Positions 34,491 to 47,600 of a stretch of DNA of 64,000 bases are shown here, one piece after another (within the stretch, counting starts at the first letter, position 1; the number at the start of each line of letters is the position of its first letter). Source of the DNA: Impatiens glandulifera (lineage: Eukaryota; Streptophyta; Magnoliopsida; Ericales; Balsaminaceae); the NCBI RefSeq assembly GCF_907164915.1, contig NC_061870.1:23783348-23847347 (forward strand), in the 5' to 3' direction. The position numbers and the translations under genes were made by a program. The notes beneath the pieces were generated by a model. It was not told the DNA's origin, ran no database searches, and was given only the letters and a program-made list of their open reading frames with translations.

Positions 34491-35740
34491 CTGGGTGGGG
34501 GTTTATTTAGGTCAATTGAGATTTTTTCTCACTTCTTTATAAATCTTATAATTTAAGATTCATTATTTATGAAGTTATACAAAAATGTTTTTTTTTCTTA
34601 TTTATAGAATATTTATAAATAAATAAATAAAATATTTTATCATTAATTTAACTACCGAATTTTAACAATAAAATTAGTGATATAAATTATTTATTTATTT
34701 ATAAATGTCACATATAATAAGTTAAGAAAGTTTTAAATTTTTATAAATTTTTTTATAACGAGATTTAAACTTTGAAATTCGAATTTTTAAAAGTATCCAA
34801 TTTACCATTTGAGTTTTTTTTAATTAGTATAATCTTATCTCTATTTTCCCTTATTTATATCAATACAAAATAACTAACTAGATATTTGTAAAAAAAAAAA
34901 TTGACATGAAAATACTAGCTAGAACTAGTTTGATATTGTTTTTATATATATTTTAAATTATTACATCATTATTATTTTAACTAAATTTTAATTTATCAAT
35001 TAAAATATTTTTATTTACTTTTATTAATATAAAAATATATTTTAATAATTTTTCTTTAAAATCCCAAATAAATATTTTTATCAAACTTTTTTTATTAAAT
35101 TACAAAAATATCCTAATAAACACATGATCAAACAAGGTCATTTAAAGGTGGAGGTGAGGGACTTTTATTTGTCTGAAGGAAGGAATCTAGAAGTGTGTAC
35201 GATCAAACTTCCCTACAATTAAAAGGCACACAGGAATAAAGAAACTCCCTTCATCATTTCTTTCTCTTTTTTTTTCTTTAATACAAACTGTCTATTTGAA
35301 AATACTTTTTATGTTTATCTGATGAGTCTAAGTTTAAATAAAAAATAAAAAATAAAAAAAAATAATTAATATGTATTTGTAATAAAATCTGATTTTAATC
35401 TTCACACACGGGACCATTTACAAAATATATATAGAAACTTGTTTGATTTGAGTTTTGTAAAAGGGTCCTTTTTTAATTTAGTTTTTTTAGAAATTTTATT
35501 TTTATCACATTAATAATATTATAATTAATCAAATTACTTATTTTATGCATGGTGACTAATTTAAAGTACACTATGAATCATATATATCAGTCTCTCTTTC
35601 AATTATTTTAAAATGTTGAAATTAACCTATGAACACAATTATCATAAATTATTTCTGATTTTTCTCATCCATTAAGTAAATAAATGAAATTCATGAGTAT
35701 TTTATGTCATATTTATTAACAAAAATAAAACAATTTCTAA

Positions 35741-35743
<3 letters not shown>

Positions 35744-35833
<90 letters not shown>
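35744..35833. repeat. (AT)n microsatellite, about 90 bp
   Basis: Pure AT dinucleotides followed by AAATATAAATATAAA. Confidence 0.95.
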
Positions 35834-35836
<3 letters not shown>

Positions 35837-36789
35837 TAAATATAAAGTGGACAAACTCATATAGAATATATTTTTAAATGATTGGTTGTGAAAAATCGAA
35901 TTCACATCCTTATGGACATGAGTTTTTGCGTTTTACCTATGAGTTATGAATATTCACTCATATCTATTTGAGGCTCTAACTTAGATATCGTCAAATAGCT
36001 TTTATTAAATGAGTTCAAACTTTGAATTTTACCATTCGGGCTCAAATTATCAAAATTTTAGTTATTTAAAGTTTTTTACAAATAAACAAAACGTTTGTCT
36101 TCTTATTCTAACCTATCATTTTCGTTTTTCTAATTAGCTTGTCACTCTTGTAAATGAAATGATATTTATAAATGTTTTGGACAAAAAAAATTAAATGGAG
36201 TATTTTTTTTCAAAATTTATCGTATTTTAATTTTTCGAATATGGTTTGGGTGACTAAAATAATGTGAGAAAAAAACTTAAAAAATCAAAGAGAAATATAT
36301 TTGATATTTTTTTATAACTTAAACGACGTAATTTTGTGTATGATCTATCAATTTGAACTTATTTATTTTAAATTGAATAATTTTTTAAATATACATATTT
36401 AAAATTGTCAAATGCATTTTAAATGTTTAAAAATTGTTTAGTGTGTGAAAATAATTTTAAATTTTGTAAAAAGAGAAAACTGTTATATTATTTTTTTTTA
36501 CCAATGTGATAAATTAATAAGAAAAAAAACCCATTACAGTAAAAATATTTGTAAGAAAACCTTAAATAACTTGAGCCATTTTTCTATTATGGTATAAACT
36601 TATCATTTTAGTATTATTCTATTTCCTTTTCAAATATAAGTATTAAATCATAGAGAAGTTAATTTTATTTTGGGCAAGACCTTTTACAAATATCTTATAC
36701 ATATAATTAAAGCAGTAATTTATATATAATTTAATTCCAAAATTTTAGTTAGATATAACAAGAATACAAGATTATGATTACAGAGGTAC

Positions 36790-37035
36790 AAATAGGGAGG
36801 GTAATGGAGCGGTTCGGGACGGGGAATGCATTTATCATTCCCGCACCGTTTTTATTTCAAAAAAAATTTAATACCATCCCTGCCCCGTTCGGTTTCGGGG
36901 AATCTCTACGGGCCACCATTTTAATAAAATATTTTTTAAAAAATTATAAAATAATATTATATAAATAAATTTGTAATATAATATATATTATAATATATTA
37001 AAATTTTATATTATTATAAAGAAATAAACTTACCA

Positions 37036-37110
<75 letters not shown>

Positions 37111-37280
37111 AATAAATAAATAAATTTGTGATTTAATAAATTTAATTATGTTTTATATTGTTCGGGACGTGTTGGGGCGGGAGACACAAATATCGATCAT
37201 CCATGCCCCATCTTCGTTCGGTTTCAGAGAAAAACCGTCCCAAACAGGATAATTCGGTTCGATTTTCGCTGGGCAGTTTC
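36790..37280. repeat. MITE-like repeat split by an (AT)n tract
   Basis: The left GC-rich block (GGTTCGGGACGGGGAATG, CCCCGTTCGGTTTCGGGGA; about 36800-36915) and the right block (TTCGGGACGTGTTGGGGCGG, CGTTCGGTTTCAGAGAAA; about 37158-37275) repeat the same phrases, separated by AT-rich DNA and an (AT)n tract at 37039-37109. Confidence 0.4.
37039..37109. repeat. (AT)n microsatellite, about 70 bp
   Basis: Pure AT dinucleotides. Confidence 0.95.
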
Positions 37281-39421
37281 AAATTGCAATCCTTAGCTAC
37301 GAATAATAATTTGGATAATCTTTTAATTATATTATATCATATTATTTATAAAATTAAACATTTTGTTGAATTGTTACCTAATGAAGCACGACATTTGCAC
37401 AACTTGTATTGATATAGTTAATTCATTTACAAAAACAATTACAAAAAATAAAAAATAAAGTATTCACTTTTGTATACATGCATTGGATTTAATTTACTGT
37501 TAGCAGTTTAATTTCTTCCCACTAGTGGCATGCTAGTGGTCTCTTTCCTTGCGCTTTCATGGAAAGAAGAGAATACCACTTCATTTCTATACCTCAAAAT
37601 GCATGACACTAAATTTATGATTAGTTTGATTCAACTTATTTCATCTAAGTTTATTCGTTAATAATTATACCGATGTTTTAAATAAGTTAAACAACTTATT
37701 CGTATAGTTATCGTTGAGTGGTGCGTTTGATAATTTTGTGTTGCATTTTGTTTATTAACCGTTGTGACTTATTCGAAATAGAGATTGAGATCGAGATAGT
37801 GGAAGTGGAACTAATTAACTAAGAAGTTCAATCAAATATTATTCCCCTACGTACACAAGAAACGAGAGATTTCACATTCATTCTCCAATCATATTCACAC
37901 TTTTTCTTTTGCCACTAAAAAAGAGTGAGGGGATAACTCATCACTTATAGAAACTTCAAATTTTCAATAGTTTTAATAAAGATGGGAGGAAATAATAAAG
38001 TTCTTTAAAGAATGAAGTTGACCATCACATAATAATATCATATATTAACAAATTTGGATGATCTCGGTCTCTTAAGAAAGGATGAACGACTCTTTTTAGC
38101 GGTTTTGTTTGGAAATACTCGTACTTTTATGAGTTTATCATGTGTAGTATTTAAACTTAAGAATGTAACCCTACTTCAAAACCCGATCATTCGTAAGTTC
38201 GAATTCAAAACAATTTGTGTTTCTCCTTTAAAATTCTTGACAAAGAAAAACAGCTACAAGATTGAGTTAATGGATCATTAATCCCTGGAAATCTATAGAA
38301 TATTACTAATTATTTGTTAAAAACTGGTTAATTATTGTGTATATATTTAGATTAGAATTTAGAAGAAATAATTTATTTTCTCAACACCTATCCTAATAAC
38401 TAGTCAACTGCCAAACATCACAATTTAGGGTCTACTTGTCTTTAAGATGTAAATTTTTATCTTATTTTTGTATTTTGTACTCTTTTTTTTGTTTGATAAT
38501 TCAAGTATTTGCTTAAAAAAATTATATGTATTTAAGAAACTAACACGGTTTTTTAACTCCAATTTTAACATAAAATATTTTTAGTGGGATTGACATTTAA
38601 TTTCTTAATTATGATTTTTGTGATTTGAATTGGTAGATTATATAATTGTTCAAAACTTTGTTTAAAACACTAATTAATTAAATAGCTTAACCTGAAACAA
38701 AGTAAAAAAAAAAAGGAGAAAAAGAATGGGTACTTGTTCATGGCAAACCATGGCTTTAACTAATAAATAAAACTTTTGCTTGTAAACTTTAAAACCCAAC
38801 TTAACAAATTGACCATTTGACCAAGTTCCTAGGCCTTAAGCTTCTAATAATTATATAATTTTATTTCTTATGAACTAAAGAAGCTACTATTACTCTTTTC
38901 AACTTAAAAATTAAATCAACAAAAATTTTGACACTTAAATTTAGTTGACACTTGAGTTATCTTAACTGATATAAATAAATAAAGAAAAAATGGTGGTGTA
39001 TTATATGGAATCCATAATTAATCGGATAAGATAGGAGTGTTGCAGTGTACAGGTCTTGTTCGAATTATTTTAAAAAAAAAAAATTATTATATCATTCAAT
39101 TTATTAAACAAAATATTAAAATATTTTCTATTTTAAATTATTATTTTTTATTTTATCTTTATATATTAATATATTTTAAGTTTTTTTATAAATAAAAAAA
39201 ACTTTTATATCTTCTAAAATCACCTCCCAATTATTATTTCAAACAATCCAAATTATAATTGCAACTTGAAAATATAGCATTTCTGTGTGAAATGACTTTC
39301 CAGTCAAAAAGCTTCTATATACATCCATACATCTTTGTTGTCCTAAATTAAAGATACCTAGCTAGAAAGAGAAAGCACCAATTATTTGAACGGAAAAAAC
39401 GATTCACAATGCTCTGGAAAG

Positions 39422-39424
<3 letters not shown>

Positions 39425-39461
<37 letters not shown>
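39425..39461. repeat. (AT)n microsatellite, short
   Basis: About 37 bp of AT dinucleotides. Confidence 0.9.
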
Positions 39462-39463
<2 letters not shown>

Positions 39464-40662
39464 GTTTCAATGAAAGCAAGGAATCTTCAATCCCATAATA
39501 AGTAAATTCAGGGTTATTTGTATTTTATATTAATCGGAGAGCTAATATTTATGTTTCTTTTTATTTATAATTCACTAAAATAGTTTAAAGTCAGAATTTC
39601 ATATAAATTGGTTCGATTTTCACTCAAAGTAAAATAATTGAACTCGTTTTAACTTCTTAAATTTGATCAATTTTAAAACTTGATTATTTGATGTTAGTTA
39701 AAAAGACAACTTAACCCGAAATAGCCCTTTTAACATGGTTTCTCTAGTTTTTATTTGCTTTCTCTATCAAGTGGATCTTATTTTTAATCTCTCTACTTTA
39801 TTTAATTTCTTTAAAGAGGGAACAAAACTATACAACACTTAAGATTTATATGAATATAACTTTCCTTAAAGCAATGCACTTATCAAATAAAGTAAATCGT
39901 ATTTAAACTATAATATGGTTCTATAAATATATATGCTCAAAATTAAGGGACTACTCATTTTTATACTATTGATCCAGTCTCCAAATAGCATTAATCCCAA
40001 TCTATGGGTGGCCATGTGACAAGAAGCAATTCTTGTTTCGAAATACTTTTTGGAATTGGGACGATACATTTAAATAAAATAATGTTCTTAAACATAACTT
40101 AGAATAAAACGCAAAACTATCTCAAAAAACTTGGGTCTCTATTTTTTTTTCCTGAATTTCTGATCAATGTTTGTTTGAAATTGTAAATAAAAGATTTTGT
40201 CGATAGCCTTTTCGGATACAAATAAATAGAGAAATGATGTTGTTATGATTTCTGAAAACAAAAGAAAAAGGAAATAGACAGAATCCATTTTAAGGCATTA
40301 AGATAACTTTTGCTTTAATGGCAGGACGCGCATTCACATATATAAAATATGCAATACAAAAAGTGAGTGTAATTTTGACATGACAGCCTTGTAAATAATT
40401 GTATTATCAAATTTACATATATTATCCCCTTTCTTTTTCCAAAATGTTCACATTATTAATTAATATATATTTAATTGCATTTATTTTTGTAACTAACAAT
40501 AAAAGGCTTATTTTGGGCGGCTTCAATTACAAAAGCTACAGCATCATCATCACCACTATCAAATTTTATTTTTTAAATTTGTGTGTCCCCAGTTTACTGT
40601 TCTAAGTTCAAATTTGTGTTCTTAATTTTGTCTAACCCAACAAGCCCATCCTTAGGCTACGG

Positions 40663-41153
40663 TGTTGAGGTGTTCCTTGCCATTGTGGGCGAGTTTTAAA
40701 TTCCGGATAAACGGGTCAGGGTTTTCTGTTATGAAAACGAGTTATAGTATAAATACTTTTTTAGGGTATTTTTCTAATAACATATTAAGGTGGAGAGAAA
40801 GTGAACAGATCTAGGGTTTTTTATTTCTTATTCTTTGGCTGATTCAAAGTGAGAGGTTGGGGGAGTTTTTGATTGTGGAGGATTCCAATCACTCCTAGTG
40901 TAATCACTTCTTTCATTTAAGAGCATGGCATGCAAGTTTCTACTATTGATATTTATTTGATTTAGTGAAACTTATTCCTCCCGTGGACGTAGGTCGGTTT
41001 TAACCGAACCACGTATATTGTGTTGTCGTTTATTGTTTTGTGCTATTTCAGTTCTTGGTAAATCTGTTGTTTGTCATAAACGATTTGGAAACTGATTTGT
41101 TACAGGTTTAATTTTTAAGAAGATCCGTAGTTTTGCTGTTGCAAAACCTAACA
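40663..41153 (+). mobile_element. Solo LTR of a Copia-type retrotransposon
   Basis: A 491 bp segment with ends TGTTGAGG/CCTAACA (near-perfect inverted terminal bases, TG...CA), flanked by TACGG and TAGGG (4 of 5 match). It contains the phrase CTCCCGTGGACGTAGGTC followed by CCGAACCACGTA, common in plant Copia LTRs, and a TATA-like ATAGTATAAATAC about 80 bases in. No primer-binding site or internal coding follows, so it looks like a recombination product. Confidence 0.7.
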
Positions 41154-41690
41154 TAGGGCAGGACAATCTTAGAGTATAAAGTGAAAATCAAAGCTTGAAA
41201 ATAACCTAAACCCAATGCAAAATGATTGAGAAACACAAGGGTATGACTATAAGAGCTTGTTTGACGTGGGATATTTAGAATTTTATTTATTTTTTAATTT
41301 AGGAAGTTAACATGATTTATCGCAATCATAATCCCCAACATCAACTTAAGGTATTTTTTAGTAGAAATTGCAAGCATAAGTGGTCTATTAGGTAAGTTAA
41401 GTGATTGGAGTTGATATTAAATAATGTGATAAGTGAACTTTTGGTAAAAAAAAATCCATCAAACTAGCTAGGGGTAAGAGAATATGAAAAATTATTAGAT
41501 TTGGAAATTTGATTCAAGTTTTTGATAGATGATGTCTCTGTCTCCATTGTTACATACAACACATTAATATTGTCACAACTATTAATGAATCTCTTTATCA
41601 TTAGTCTTGACCTCTATCATGTGGAATAGAAGAAGATTATATATATTAATATGTATACCAAAAGAAGGAAAGAAACAAGATCAACTAACC
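41154..41690. other. AT-rich spacer downstream of the TT9-like gene
   Basis: No feature recognised. It probably includes the 3'UTR of the minus-strand gene ending at 41694. Confidence 0.4.
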
Positions 41691-41693
41691 TGG

Positions 41694-44600
41694 TCACTTA
41701 GTATGATCAGGTGAACATTGTTGAAGAAGAAAAGGAGCAAGCAAGGTCTCTACACATGACCTCTGCCTGCTTATTTCCTCGCATATGCTCAATCGAGCAG
41801 CTTCGCAAGCATTTGCATCCGAAAACCCTAGAGTCCATCGCCCATCTTGCTCATCTATGGATGATGATGATGCTTGGGTATCTCTTTTATTTTTACCCAA
41901 TGGTATTACTGGTTCAAACTCCCTAATTTGCAAATGCAACCATGTTCTATGTTTCTCATCTGCTTTTGGCTGCACAAAAACAAATTACTATTTCTACTAA
42001 ATGTTGATGTGTGTAAAAAGACCTTTAATACAGTTAGGTTAGGAGAACTTACATTAAGACCAGCCAAAGGTGCAATAGCAATTACAACTCCTCTTTTGGA
42101 ATGTAATGGATGTTTCTCTACGAGGAACAATTTGCCTGACATTCCCCTCGCTACTGGTAAAACAAATATATCACGCGAACCAACTTTTGAAAATGAGATT
42201 TTACAAGGGATTCCAGAGCCTGTAGAATTTCAAGTGAGAAAATGAGGCAAGACTTTAAGACAAACTAAGTCATATACATTTACTAGATTAAGGATGACAA
42301 AACAAACCTAAAGCTATCTCTGACCCAAAGCTTGCAGATGAAAGATCTGAAACATATTTTCTTCCAGAAACAGCCAAAGAATTTGTCTTAAAGTTTACCA
42401 ATGGGTTTTCAAATGGATCCCCACCAAAAATAAATGGCTTCAACTGAAGATGAAGAACCAAAACCTGAAATGAAGCTATATAGTATGAGAACCTTTTATC
42501 CTAGACCATTTTGTGAACATATTTAACTGAATAAAATCACCATCATCATAGGGTATTAGCAGTTCCCAAAAGTAAAAAAAATAGCTTAGTCAGTTTCCTT
42601 GATTACAAATGCGGTTTATAAAAGGGAAACCTGAACCACGCCAGATTACCCTTCTATATCACCCAATTTTAAAATGTTTTGGAATATATCCTACTGATTC
42701 ATTCGAATAACTTAAAAGACCAAAATCATCAGTCCAATTAACAAGCAAAAGAGCCACAAATAGATAGACCTTAACAGCATTAATCATCCGTTGCCAAGGT
42801 AATGCCGGAGTTATGTCACCTATATGAACCAAAAAAAAAGTTTGTATTTACTTTCACCCTTGATGGGGATTAAGGAAACTAATTTTGAGCAACCAATGGA
42901 TATAGTTATTACCTCCATTGCCACTGGAAGAGTGTTTCTGGCCACCAAGCTCCATGAGCAAAAAAGGATCCTTAGACTGAGTTGGTTCCTCAAGAGCTAC
43001 ATAAGAAAAATGAGAAGATCGTGATTAGATATGAGAGCTATGCAAGCAGATGTTTTTCATCACAAATTAACAGCAATAACCCCTTAAAGAAATCCATTAC
43101 AATACATCCTTAAGTATGTCTTATTAACTTCTCAACTCCTTTTTAGACATAATTACATACCATTCTTGCAGCTTGTCCATTCAGTTTTAAAAATGTCTGG
43201 GATGTGATCAAACCAGCTACCGTTAAGTTCTTCTTGTAGAGATTTGCAAGACCGCTCAAATGATACCTGTCAAGTGGAACTAGGAAAAAGCATAACTTTG
43301 GAAGGTTGATGAAACTAAAGTTACAGAATTCATATTCCAAGGTTAAGATTACTGGGCTGAATAAGTTGAACCCTTACATTGAAGAGGTGACTTGAAACAT
43401 CACTGAGCTGGTTTTTGTGAAAAAACAGCATCTTCCTTAGAAACCATCCTGTATGCCATTGTATTAGCACTGAGGGTGGTGGTTGACTTGCCAAAATATT
43501 CAATAATGCATTTAAAATCTGAAAAAAGGAACAATATTCCATTACCATACTTCTGAGAAAAAGAGAAAATAAAGGCAGGACGCTAGGATCAATAAAAGAC
43601 TAGGAAAATAAATTGTTATGCATCAAGAGCATTCAAAATAAAATAATGCTTTCATGTTTAGAGCATGCACCATCATGACCAATCATTATACCTCAGGCAT
43701 GTGTTTCAAAAAGATACTTTGATCCATCATCGTTGATGGTGATAGGTGATTTGTCTGCAGTTAAAAAAGATTCAGACAGACAAGAATGTTATACCTGGTG
43801 TCATCAATTACCACATTAAATAAAATTGCACATGTAAATTCTACAATAATAAATCTAGATACTTGTCATTTAGATGCAGAAGAGCAAATATAAGATGTCA
43901 AAAAGCAAGTCAAATTTGTACAACTGATTTTAGGCATCAAATCCATTCTTAAAACACGATATAACAATGTTTCCGCATGTTAAATATGTGTTAAGCTGTA
44001 TTTCTTAGGGGGGGGAGAAAGTAATCATACTATTGAGATATATCAAGCCTGTCTAGAAACTATAATCTCATTGGAAATCGTCAAAGTTAAAATTGAGAGT
44101 TATTTATTTTGTTTGGTATAAGATTTTTTTAGATCATTGATCATATTATTGTGTAATTTTTAGTTCATTTCATTTGGTACACTTATTATTTTTTATCATG
44201 ATCCAAATTATAGTTTTTTTTCTTCATTTGGTATAGAGATTTTTATATTCATCATGATCAGATTATTTTTGGATCATTTTTATTTTTTACATCATTATCA
44301 TTTTTGACAAACATAACAAATATAGACTTTTCAGATCATGATAAAAATAAAAATAAAAACTTAAAATTCATGTATGATTAGAAATCACATTTTACTACAG
44401 ATTTAAATTGAGATGTGACACAAAGCTTCTAGAAAAATTGTTTACAGGATTCATCACCTGTTGCATCCCAGTAGTTGCTCGAGAGACTCCTATCATTGTA
44501 GCCAATTTGAACTCAGTATCTGAAGACAATCAGCTATTAAGAAGAATAGTTGTGTATCTGTACTACTAACAGATTAGAAACTTAACAAATGATACACCTT

Positions 44601-47600
44601 TAGATTCAGCCAGGACGAGCAATAGCATGAGTGCTGTCAGCAACAGACCATGATCATCCGAAAAAATGTATCCAAGTAATCCACTCCTACACACACAAAC
44701 ATCAATCTTATGAACTGACCAGTGTCTATAAAGAGTTATAGACACGAAGTAAGATTACCAGTTACTTGGCATAATTTTATCTTTTCTTTTTAGAAATTGA
44801 ACTGCTTGTACTGATAAATCAGACATCGCAGAGCATAAGTTGTAACTCCAACCAGAAAAATGTATTTCAGTAAATGTTCCATATAGTGGACAGAAAGTGA
44901 AAACTAGGAAGAAATGCAATCTGCACCTATAGAAAACTGAGTGAACTCAAAAGAAAGTATGAATTTCTTCTTTTTATTTTTATTTTAGTAATTGTCAATG
45001 GAGATAATATACATGACCTCTAGAAAAACAACGATAATATGGATTTGGGTAGGCAGGCTCTCAGCCAAGGGAAGGAACAAAATAACTGAGTAGATTACGT
45101 CGTTACGATACCCAAATTCTTTTTGTGCCACATGGTGAAGGTAAGGGAGAGCCGAGTACAAACGTAATAGTACATACCTTTCTTTTTGCGCATCAAAATC
45201 ATTGGATTTTAAGAAACGTGAATTGCTGGGTATGTACTCTTTCATCCAACCAAATAGATAGCTTTTTCTGAAGTCATCCAAAATCTCAGGCTGATGATAG
45301 TCCTTTTCACATGTGGAACTAGTAGGACAAATGCCCACATCTGTAACTTCTTCCAGAAGTTCTAGCATGACTGAAGAAAGAGATGCATGTATAACAGAAC
45401 TAGCTACAAAATTAACCATGTCTTTCCCTTCAACAACCTGGACCAGGCAGGTCAGTACGTATAGAGAAGTAATTGGAGATAGAGTTAATCCCTGCAACAG
45501 GAAATAAAAGATGAGAACCGATATCAATCATTTCATGCTTGTACACTAACCATGATGCATTTTGAAGTTCATTACAACTAGGGTTTGTCCTATGTCCGGG
45601 ACAGGGATTCTTGCAACATTCTGAGTCAAATGGCTCAGTTTCAACTATATCCACTGACACATGTTGAAGTTACCACATATTGACACCTACCAAGTACCAT
45701 AAGTAAACAATAGCAAGGAGAAAAAAGTGCCAGAACAAACTTTCAGGAATATATATGATGTCTAAATTTTAGTAAGTCATATTTCAACAGAAATGCCTGC
45801 ATGTTAGTGCATAGAAAAGTCTAGAAGGAAAATGTGGTGAACCATTTGAGAATGCAGAAAGAAGAGAGGTAAACAAGGAACATAGTATATATATATACTA
45901 TGTTGAACATGTACGGATACGACGATACGGCAAATTTTGAAAATATATGATACAACACGTTTAGGATACGCAAATTATTAAAAACTATACAAAAATTATA
46001 TATATATATATATATATAATATTTAAATAAATTTAGTATTAACATAAATATAGATAGAAACTGACGGCTGTCGAGCGCGGACAGCGACTGTCGAGCTTGG
46101 ACAGCGGCTGTCAAGCTTGAGCAGCTGGGATAAAGGCAGTAAAAAAATGGTAAAACATTAAGAAGAAGAAAAAAGGCAAAGAGAAATAATGAAGTATTAT
46201 GTAAAAAAGAAGTAAAAATTTAATAATTTCAGATTTATTTTAAAACTTTTATTTTTGAAAAAATCACCAAAAAAACGTGTCCAATCCGTATTCAAATCGT
46301 ATCGGATTGGTCAACCTTACAAAAATGTCAATGATACCTATTTTGCCGTATCCGATACCCGTTTTGCTGTATTATATCCGTATCGAATACTAAAAAAACA
46401 AATTTCAGAGTATCTTAGCTGAGGAGTTACATGGAGAACCTTCTTTGAACAAGGAAAAATAAATTTAACAGCTTAACAATGTAACTGAAACAATATCGAC
46501 TTCCTTGGATCTTCCTTCCTACCATTTTCCCCACTATTTCTTCTGCAGGTAGCTTCTGGAATGGTTGTTACAGCCCGTAACCATCTATAGCCAAACCTCA
46601 CAATCTCCATGAAACTAAGCTGGAAGATTTGAGTTTAGTAATACTGTAATAAATCGTAGCTTAACTTCAGAATCTTCATGACACAAAGCTAGAAAACTAA
46701 ACCTGAGTCAATCTATCAGTCTAAGAATTCAGATTCCTGAACATTATAACAGAGTAGTTGAAAAGATAGGATATTCATTTAGAGCTTCAACAAACATACA
46801 GTATATATAAAAATAAGTCAAATAGATGGCTAAGGTTAAAGAAACTCACATTACTCTGGTCGGAATAAAGTGTATGAAGCATAATTGGCAAGACCAAGAA
46901 GCTGATAAGATTTTGTGTAACCATCTTGCTCAACCGAGGTTCGCCAACAGAGAGTATATCTTTTAAGTAGTAAAGATCATCCATAATTGTATCACATTCC
47001 AATTGAAGTTTCCCAGTGTGATCATTGGTGCAAGTATCCCTACAACAAAGGTGATAAGTTTGTGCTCCAGCAGAATTCAGTGTAACAAGATAGCATACTG
47101 ATATATGAATCTCACTTACCCTGTATCAGGAATACCATCCAAATGCAAACATCGCTTGTGTATGGTCAGGACTAGATCAGAGAAATAATTTGCAACTGGA
47201 TGAGCAGTCACAAACTGATAAAGCATGTCATCACCAACTGCATAACCAAAATAAAACTGCTGCAAGATTAAACTACTTTAAGGTTTGAACTCTGCAAATA
47301 AATTATCATTTTTACTTGTGAGACACAGCAAATGATAAAATATACCATTATATATGTTGAGAGTTATTGCCCGTATTGCTGTTTGAATCATGTTCTCCTT
47401 ATGGTAAGCAAACTTAATCGCCTCAGTGTACAATGGGAATGAAACTATAGCATCCTGTTGATATAAAGATTATCTATGAAATATGCCAAGATATATCCCG
47501 CCTCATATCAGGGACATAAGAAATATTGTTAGATTGAACTAACCTCATGCACCTTCACGAGAAGACAAAGAGTATCTGTGTTTAGTTTGCTGCTGACTGC

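Larger units (their letters stand above)
31660..40660. other. Gene-poor AT-rich region
   Basis: No gene is supported over 9 kb. It contains three long (AT)n tracts, GC-richer short repeats at 33950-34490 and 36790-37280, and a SINE-like piece near 35880-35950. A GC-richer patch at 32470-32640 has no recognisable product. Short open frames here have A/T-driven composition. Confidence 0.5.

Noticed and set aside
44985..45177. Continuation of the exon 10 open frame to 44985
   Set aside because: A good donor (AAAG/GTATGT at 45177) and a phase-matched exon 11 (44686-44598) explain the gene better; the tail is intronic.
45430..45660. Possible extra TT9 exon with [15 protein letters not shown]
   Set aside because: Its splice sites would not keep phase between exons 9 and 10, which already join in frame (QSN-GLTLSP), and the family has no such insert that I recall.
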